From Pseudoflavonifractor_A sp022772585 (GTDB lineage: Bacteria > Bacillota > Clostridia > Oscillospirales > Oscillospiraceae), in assembly GCF_052065415.1 (NCBI RefSeq), contig NZ_JBQHUB010000003.1:1-64000 (forward strand): a DNA stretch of 64,000 nucleotides. The letters are read 5' to 3'. Numbering within the stretch: position 1 is the first letter of the stretch; the number at the start of each line of letters is the position of its first letter. Both the position numbers and the translations under genes were made by a program. Of the stretch, positions 59,325 to 64,000 are shown one piece after another. The notes beneath the pieces were generated by a model. That model did not search any database, was not told where the DNA came from, and saw only the letters and a list, made by a program, of their open reading frames with translations.

Positions 59325-61112
59325 TCACAGGTTTTCAATAGGGGCGTAGTATTTCTCGCGGTATTTGCGGAATTCCGCGTCAAAAGCTTCGCTTTCACCA
59401 TGGTGGATGGCGTGCATATAGGCATGAGTGTCCACACGGATCAGGTCGTCCTTGGGGGCGGTCTCGCGGACGATGTACAGGGCAATATTGGAGCAGTGGT
59501 CGGAGATGCGCTCCAGATTGATGAGCAGTTCCAGAAACTGAGTACCCAATTCAATCGTACACTCGCCGGTCTTCAGGCGTTCAATGTGACGGCTGCGCAG
59601 CTCATCCCGCATCAGATCGACCACTTCTTCAATGGGCTCCACACCCATGGCTTCTTCCCGGGAGAAGGATTCAAAGCACTTGACGGCCCGGTCCAGAGTT
59701 TCGTCCACCGCGCTGGTCATGGCTTTCAGCTCGATTTTGGCCTTGGGCGAAAAGGAGAGGCCGCGCTCGTGAAGAATACCGGCAGACTCGGAAAGATTCA
59801 CCGAGTAGTCGCCGATCCGCTCGAAATCGGACAGGGTATGGAGCAGTTCCGACACTTTGGCGTTTTCCACGGAGGTAAGGGCACGGTTGTTGAGCTTGAC
59901 CAGATAGTTGTCCAGAAGCCCTTCCAGCTTGTCCAGGGCATTTTCGGTCTCATTCAGGCGTTCCACTTTTTTCTCATCAAAGTGGTCCAGCAGTTCCACT
60001 GCCAGGCGGTAGTTCTCACGGGCAAACTGGCCCATCTGCACCACCGTGTCGTGGGCACGCTCCAGAGCCACAGAGGGGGAGGTGATGAAGCGTTCGTCCA
60101 GCAGCGCGAAGGTGTGCTCGTCGTCGCCGGGGACGGTACGCACGGCCAGCCGCACCAGCAGCTTGTGGAAGGGGAGAAGAACCAGGGTACAGGCCATGTT
60201 GAAGAAGGTGTGGATAGAGGCGATATCGCCGCGGTTCATCTGGCTGCTCCAGAAGGCGGGGACGTTCCCGGAGGCGCTGGCCGCGTAGTAGAAACCATAG
60301 GCCGCGGCCAGGAAGAGCAGTGTGCCGATAACGTTGAAGTACAGGTGCAGCATAGCAGTGCGCTTGGCGTTTTTGCTGGCGCCCACGGAGGAGATCACGG
60401 TGGTGATGCAGGTGCCGATGTTCTGGCCCATGATGATGGGAAGAGCCACATTAAAGGTGATGGCGCCGGTGGTGGTCATGGCCTGGAGCAGGCCCACAGA
60501 GGCGGTGGAGCTCTGCAGCAGGGCGGTGACCAGGGCACCCACCAGGATGCCCAGAACAGGATTGGAGAAGGCCACGAAGAGCTCCTGGAACTGGGGAAGC
60601 TCCTGCAGGGGGGCCACCGCGGCCTCCATGCTCTTCATACCGATAAAGAGAAGACCCAGGCCCAGACAGAACTGGCCGATCATTTTCTTCTTGCCGCCCT
60701 TGAGGAAGAGATAGAATACCACGCCCACCACAGCCATGATGGGGCCGAAGGACTGGGGCTTCATCAGCACCATGAAAATGTTGTCGGAAGAGATATCTCC
60801 CAGACGAAGGATCTGCGCGGTAACAGTGGTGCCGATGTTGGCTCCCATGATGATGCCGACAGTCTGCTCCAGCTTCATGATACCGGAGTTGACAAAACCG
60901 ACGCACATGACGGTAGTGGCTGCCGAGGAGTGGATCAGACCCGTGACCAGAGCACCGACCAGGACGCTTTTGAAGATATTGCTGGTCAATTTTTCCATAA
61001 TGTGCTCCAGACGGCCGCTGGAGAGCTTCTGCAATCCGTCTGTCATGGTTGACATGCCGAACAGAAATGTTGCAATGGCGCCCAGCAGAGAGATTACGTC
61101 TGTAATCTTCAA
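59325..61112 (-). CDS. Na+/phosphate cotransporter with C-terminal PhoU domain
   Basis: A 595-residue protein. The N-terminal half has two inverted Na_Pi_cotrans repeats, starting LFGMSTMTDGLQKLS, with the QSS-type motifs GLIHSSAATTVM (first, His instead of Gln) and ALLQSSTASVGLLQ (second). The C-terminal half from about residue 345 is PhoU-like (RLNETENALDKLEGLLDNYL, LLHTLSDFERIGDYSVNLSE, LERISDHCSNIALYIV). It imports phosphate and probably senses it through PhoU. The start follows GGGAGGTTG-type sequence. Confidence 0.95.
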   Translation of the reverse strand: MKITDVISLLGAIATFLFGMSTMTDGLQKLSSGRLEHIMEKLTSNIFKSVLVGALVTGLIHSSAATTVMCVGFVNSGIMKLEQTVGIIMGANIGTTVTAQILRLGDISSDNIFMVLMKPQSFGPIMAVVGVVFYLFLKGGKKKMIGQFCLGLGLLFIGMKSMEAAVAPLQELPQFQELFVAFSNPVLGILVGALVTALLQSSTASVGLLQAMTTTGAITFNVALPIIMGQNIGTCITTVISSVGASKNAKRTAMLHLYFNVIGTLLFLAAAYGFYYAASASGNVPAFWSSQMNRGDIASIHTFFNMACTLVLLPFHKLLVRLAVRTVPGDDEHTFALLDERFITSPSVALERAHDTVVQMGQFARENYRLAVELLDHFDEKKVERLNETENALDKLEGLLDNYLVKLNNRALTSVENAKVSELLHTLSDFERIGDYSVNLSESAGILHERGLSFSPKAKIELKAMTSAVDETLDRAVKCFESFSREEAMGVEPIEEVVDLMRDELRSRHIERLKTGECTIELGTQFLELLINLERISDHCSNIALYIVRETAPKDDLIRVDTHAYMHAIHHGESEAFDAEFRKYREKYYAPIENL

Positions 61113-61177
61113 GTGACAACCTCCCTATGATTTATCATTCCATTTTTTTGTAAAGTTTTTTTTACACAGCACAACAA

Positions 61178-61205
61178 ATTATAGCATCTTTTCCCGCCGC
61201 GTAAA
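61178..61205 (-). promoter_or_regulatory. Promoter of the Na+/phosphate cotransporter gene
   Basis: Minus strand TTTACG (61200-61205), 16-bp spacer, TATAAT (61178-61183). Confidence 0.6.
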
Positions 61206-61369
61206 TGATGCTGAGGCGAAATATTGGAAAATATCTGTTTCCGATAAAATTGCAGGGGAAAATTTGTGGAATTTTGTATTATCCTGCGGTGGGGTACATA
61301 GGGACTTGCACCGAGGGAATAGGATATGAGAAAGATCGGCACGAACATGCGTGAAAGGGAGGAGATGCC

Positions 61370-61798
61370 ATGCTGACGGCGTGGATATTGCTGACGATCA
61401 ACAGTCTTTTTTTGACGCTGCGCCTCTCGGGCGGGGAAGGCGGCTCCTTCCCCCGCCCGCTGAAGGCGGAAGAGGAAAAAGATTGTCTGGAGCGGATGGC
61501 ACAGGGAGATACACAGGCGCGGAACAAACTCATTGAGCACAACCTCCGTCTGGTGGCTCATATCGTGAAAAAATACTATACACCCAGCGGAGATCAGGAC
61601 GATCTGATCTCCATCGGCACCATCGGGCTCATCAAGGGGATCTCCACATTCAAGCCGGACCGGAATGTGAGGCTGGCCACATATGCTTCCCGTTGTATTG
61701 AAAATGCTATCCTCTCTATGCGGCTCCGGAAGGACGAAAAAGAGGCCGGGATCATTCCCCGGCCTCTTCGGCGTATTGGCAGTGCACTGTACGCCTGA
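61370..61798 (+). CDS. sigK: Truncated pro-sigma-K (N-terminal part only)
   Basis: A 142-residue protein. Residues 1-30 are a membrane-associating pro-sequence (MLTAWILLTINSLFLTLRLS). Then come FPRPLKAEEE, NKLIEHNLRLVAHIVKKYY, DLISIGTIGLIKG and RLATYASRCIENAIL: sigma-70 region 2 exactly as in pro-sigma-K. Homology ends soon after C109-IEN, and the chain stops after 20 unrelated residues (EKEAGIIPRPLRRIGSALYA); regions 3 and 4 are absent. In B. subtilis the skin element splits sigK close to this point. It may be half of an interrupted gene or a remnant. GGGAGGAG precedes the ATG. Confidence 0.88.
   Translation: MLTAWILLTINSLFLTLRLSGGEGGSFPRPLKAEEEKDCLERMAQGDTQARNKLIEHNLRLVAHIVKKYYTPSGDQDDLISIGTIGLIKGISTFKPDRNVRLATYASRCIENAILSMRLRKDEKEAGIIPRPLRRIGSALYA
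61738..61772. terminator. Terminator hairpin lying inside the end of truncated sigK
   Basis: GAGGCCGGG / CCCGGCCTC with A-run on the left. On the minus strand it is a normal terminator with TTTTTC for the YibE/F gene, but it falls in the last codons of the sigK fragment. This suggests that the sigK fragment was joined to the tail region of the other gene. Confidence 0.8.
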
Positions 61799-61802
61799 CG
61801 GC

Positions 61803-63014
61803 TTACCGGCGTGTGCCTGATCGCCCGGGCGCGGCCAGTATCCTGGCGCTCAGCAGAGACACCAGCGGCACTGTCAGGATGATGCCCACGGAACCCGCGA
61901 TGCCGCGGATCAGCTCAATGACGATGGCGTCGGTGTTGAGGATCTGAATGGCCGGGAAGCCATAGGCCTGGAAGAGGATCAGGATGTTCAGCGACGCGCC
62001 GGCAAAAGCCAGAATAAGCGTATTGGCCATGGTGCCCATGGCATCGCGGCCGATGTTCATCCCCGAGCGGAAGAGCTCCCGCCGGGACAGCGCCGGGTTC
62101 ACCTCATGCAGCTCATTGCAGGCCGAGGCGATGGACATGGCCACATCCATCACCGCCCCCAGGGAGGCGATGAGAATACCGCTGACCAGAAGTCCGCTGA
62201 TGTGGAGCTGGGAGTCGTAGGCCCGCAGCACCAGCTCCTCCGCCTCGGACATGTTGAAGCCGTTCATGGGGGAGAGTGTGCCGGCCGCCGCAGCGAAGAG
62301 CCCGGCTGCGGCCACGCCGCCCACGCATCCCAAGGTGGCGCACAGGGTCTTTTTGGAGAAGCCGGTCAAAAGCAGCAGGGAAGCCGCCGTGGTGAGAGCG
62401 ACGATCCCGATGGTGGCCGGGATGGGAGGGACGCCGCGCAGGAGCAGCGGCACCAGCACGAACCACACGCAGGCCACAGTGTACCCAAGGCCCAGCACCG
62501 CCATGGCACCCTTTTTCCCGCCGATCAGCACCAGAAGGAGGATAAAGACAGCCAGCAGGCCGAAAAACACCAGGCCCCGGTCATAATTGGGCACAGAGAC
62601 GATGTAGGGCGCTCCGCTGTCGTCCAGATCCAGCCGTACGATGATCCGGGTCCCCTCCCGGCAATCCACGTTGGAGTAGGCGTTGAGGTAGTTCACCGTC
62701 TCCATGACTGAGCCCTTAAATTCACCGGTGAGGATCTTGACTCGGATATATTGCTGGCCCAGCCGGCGGCCCTCGGTCCAGGCGTCAGGCTCGGCGTTAT
62801 CCTCCATGACCTCAGTGACCTTTGCCGCGGCGAATTTGCGCTTTTGCGCGGCGGAGAGCTCCCGCTGCTCCTGTGTGCCGTTGAGCAGGAGAGCGGACAG
62901 GACCAGCAGCGCCAGAAGGGCTGCCGCCGCAGCGACCTCCCAGACGCGGCGGCCGGGGGCCCCTCCAGGCACCGGCGGCCTGTTTTGTTTTGACTGCTGC
63001 TTTGACTGCTTCAT
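61803..63014 (-). CDS. YibE/F-family membrane protein
   Basis: A 403-residue membrane protein. A basic start (MKQSKQQSKQNRPP) and one helix lead to an extracytoplasmic domain (about residues 50-145). Seven or so helices then match the YibE/F family (LVLIGGKKGAMAVLGLGYTV, SGLLVSGILIASLGAVMDVAMSIASA, SGMNIGRDAMGTMANTLILAFAGASL). The gene starts at 63014 behind GAGGAGGAA. The role is not established; such genes often occur near transporters. It is convergent with the sigK fragment. Confidence 0.93.
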   Translation of the reverse strand: MKQSKQQSKQNRPPVPGGAPGRRVWEVAAAAALLALLVLSALLLNGTQEQRELSAAQKRKFAAAKVTEVMEDNAEPDAWTEGRRLGQQYIRVKILTGEFKGSVMETVNYLNAYSNVDCREGTRIIVRLDLDDSGAPYIVSVPNYDRGLVFFGLLAVFILLLVLIGGKKGAMAVLGLGYTVACVWFVLVPLLLRGVPPIPATIGIVALTTAASLLLLTGFSKKTLCATLGCVGGVAAAGLFAAAAGTLSPMNGFNMSEAEELVLRAYDSQLHISGLLVSGILIASLGAVMDVAMSIASACNELHEVNPALSRRELFRSGMNIGRDAMGTMANTLILAFAGASLNILILFQAYGFPAIQILNTDAIVIELIRGIAGSVGIILTVPLVSLLSARILAAPGRSGTRR

Positions 63015-63095
63015 GGTGTTCCTCCTCGGGTAAGAATAGCCGGGGCCGCCCCAGGTTGGAGGCCCCCCCGGCACTGGGTCTTGCTAAGGTGCGGT

Positions 63096-64000
63096 TCAGC
63101 CGAGCTTGGCGTACTGCATCAGCAGCACGGCCACCTCGGCGCGGGAGGCATAGCCCTGAGGATTCAGGCTACCATTGCCATTGCCCTGCATGAGGCCGGC
63201 GCCCACCGCCCACTGGACGGCGGGAATGGCCCACTCGCTGACCTGGCCGGCATCTGTGTAGCTGAGGATGTTGGTGTCCTCGCCCACGGACACGTCCAGA
63301 CCCTTATACTGGGCGTAGCGGTAGAGGATGGCGGCCATCTGCTCGCGGGTGACCGGGTCCTCCACGCCGAAGGTACCGTTGCCGTAGCCCTGGATGAGGG
63401 ATTTGGAAGCGCCCCAGCTCACGCCGGTGCTGTACCAGGAGCCGGACACGGTATCCAGGAAGGAGACCTCAGAGCCGGTGTACTGCTCGCCGGAGAGGCG
63501 GTAGAGTACTGCGGCCATCATGGAACGGGTCATGGTGCCGTCAGGCTCAAAGGTGGTGGCGGAAGTGCCCTGGAAGAGCTTGGCGGTGTACACATAGCGC
63601 ACGGCCTCCTCAAACCAGTCGTTCTCGGCCACGTCGTTAAAGGGCAGCTTGCCTGCCAGCGGCACGTCGGGATCCTTGATGGAAGAGCTGCCGCTGCCGG
63701 AGGAACCGCTGCCGGAACCGGCGGTGCAGACGATGTCGGCACGGTTGCGGATACGGATGCGGGGGAAGGGGCCCTCGGGGGCATTGAAGGTGTCATCATA
63801 GGAGGCAAGGCCGGTGACGGAGATATTGCAGCCGACCTTCAGATCCTGCACTTCGCTGCCGGTGGTGATGTAGCCGTCGATGAAGACCCGGGCCACGTTG
63901 CCGGCGGCGTCCTTTACCATAATGGTCTGGACCAGGCCGTTGGCCAGTTCATAGCTGACCACAGTGCCCTTGAGGGTGACCAGCTGGCCCAGGACGGACC
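63096..64000 (-). CDS. SLH-domain surface protein, N-terminus beyond the window
   Basis: The frame runs off the right edge, with about 301 residues visible. First comes an OB-like segment (LGQLVTLKGTVVSYELANGL, VFIDGYITTGSEVQDLKVG, RNRADIVC). A Ser/Gly linker follows, then three S-layer homology domains (FNDVAENDWFEEAVRYVYTA; FLDTVSGSWYSTGVSWGASK; YTDAGQVSEWAIPAVQWAVG), each with its TRSMMAAVLYRL- or TREQMAAILYRY-type end. SLH repeats bind the protein to wall polysaccharide. The OB segment is like those in exported nucleases and nucleotidases, so the missing part may hold an enzyme. Confidence 0.92.
   Translation of the reverse strand, partial: SVLGQLVTLKGTVVSYELANGLVQTIMVKDAAGNVARVFIDGYITTGSEVQDLKVGCNISVTGLASYDDTFNAPEGPFPRIRIRNRADIVCTAGSGSGSSGSGSSSIKDPDVPLAGKLPFNDVAENDWFEEAVRYVYTAKLFQGTSATTFEPDGTMTRSMMAAVLYRLSGEQYTGSEVSFLDTVSGSWYSTGVSWGASKSLIQGYGNGTFGVEDPVTREQMAAILYRYAQYKGLDVSVGEDTNILSYTDAGQVSEWAIPAVQWAVGAGLMQGNGNGSLNPQGYASRAEVAVLLMQYAKLG

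Noticed and set aside
61370..61798. A complete small sigma factor of its own
   Set aside because: The pro-sequence and region 2 match sigma-K closely and the unrelated tail overlaps a terminator, so truncation explains it better than a genuine short family.

Overview
The window reads as a chromosomal segment of a high-GC, anaerobic, spore-forming gut Clostridium of the Oscillospiraceae type (Flavonifractor / Lawsonibacter / Intestinimonas-like). The grounds are GC-rich codon use, Firmicute gene content (T-box alaS, YqeG, YtrA-type GntR, pro-sigma-K, FeoB-associated Cys-rich protein), a complete [FeFe]-hydrogenase maturation operon and ApbE/NusG-II flavoprotein genes. The genus is an inference from style; no rRNA or tRNA gene was recognised.

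Layout. 1-110: the 5' end of an IS3-family insertion sequence. 157-3030: a GNAT acetyltransferase and topB, divergent from two promoters that share one palindromic -10. 3095-3356: a 111-bp tandem repeat. 3364-7514 (minus): T-box leader, alaS, a hypothetical gene and a HIT hydrolase; a second copy of the alaS 3' end lies just downstream of alaS. 7616-13000 (mostly minus): U32 protein, MltG, folate cyclo-ligase, DJ-1-like protein, tmk and a WecG/TagA glycosyltransferase. 13147-16159: a TrpXYZ-type ABC importer. 16323-19817: an SSB-like protein, a YtrA-type GntR/ABC exporter operon with a clear operator, and a MutT-like Nudix enzyme. 19946-22008 (minus): a TetR-MATE operon with a promoter-operator dyad. 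22146-26049: GntR/UTRA regulator, molybdenum hydroxylase subunit and iron-sulfur flavoprotein, tied together by a repeated AGTAGTAC motif. 26121-26687: rhomboid protease. 26798-30975: hydrogenase maturation operon (TM1266-like regulator, hydE, hydG, hydF) behind a structured leader with its own terminator. 31055-36842 (minus): a 1798-residue LPXTG adhesin behind a probable c-di-GMP-I riboswitch, preceded by a small conserved protein gene. 37053-38569: folD and fchA. 38776-42060: leuS, VOC protein, rpsU. 42161-44719: a Sel1-repeat protein. 45822-51410: YqeG, an endonuclease IV-like TIM barrel, M24 peptidase, efp, a CD1247-like protein, a ZIP transporter and an SDR enzyme. 51514-54215: a FeoA-FeoB fusion with its Cys-rich partner. 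54426-57951 (minus): hypothetical gene, glpK, NusG-II protein, apbE. 58062-58335: four 67-bp hairpin repeats. 58458-64000: membrane protein, Na/Pi cotransporter, truncated pro-sigma-K, YibE/F protein and an SLH-domain protein cut by the window edge.

Most of the window is ordinary core chromosome. The unusual part is RNA- and repeat-level structure: several families of structured intergenic repeats (3095-3356, 4369-4548, 7489-7531 with 58062-58335, 45552-45654, 54284-54422), two riboswitch-like leaders besides the T-box, a 12-G tract inside a coding region, and a sigK gene that stops close to where skin elements split sigK in other species.
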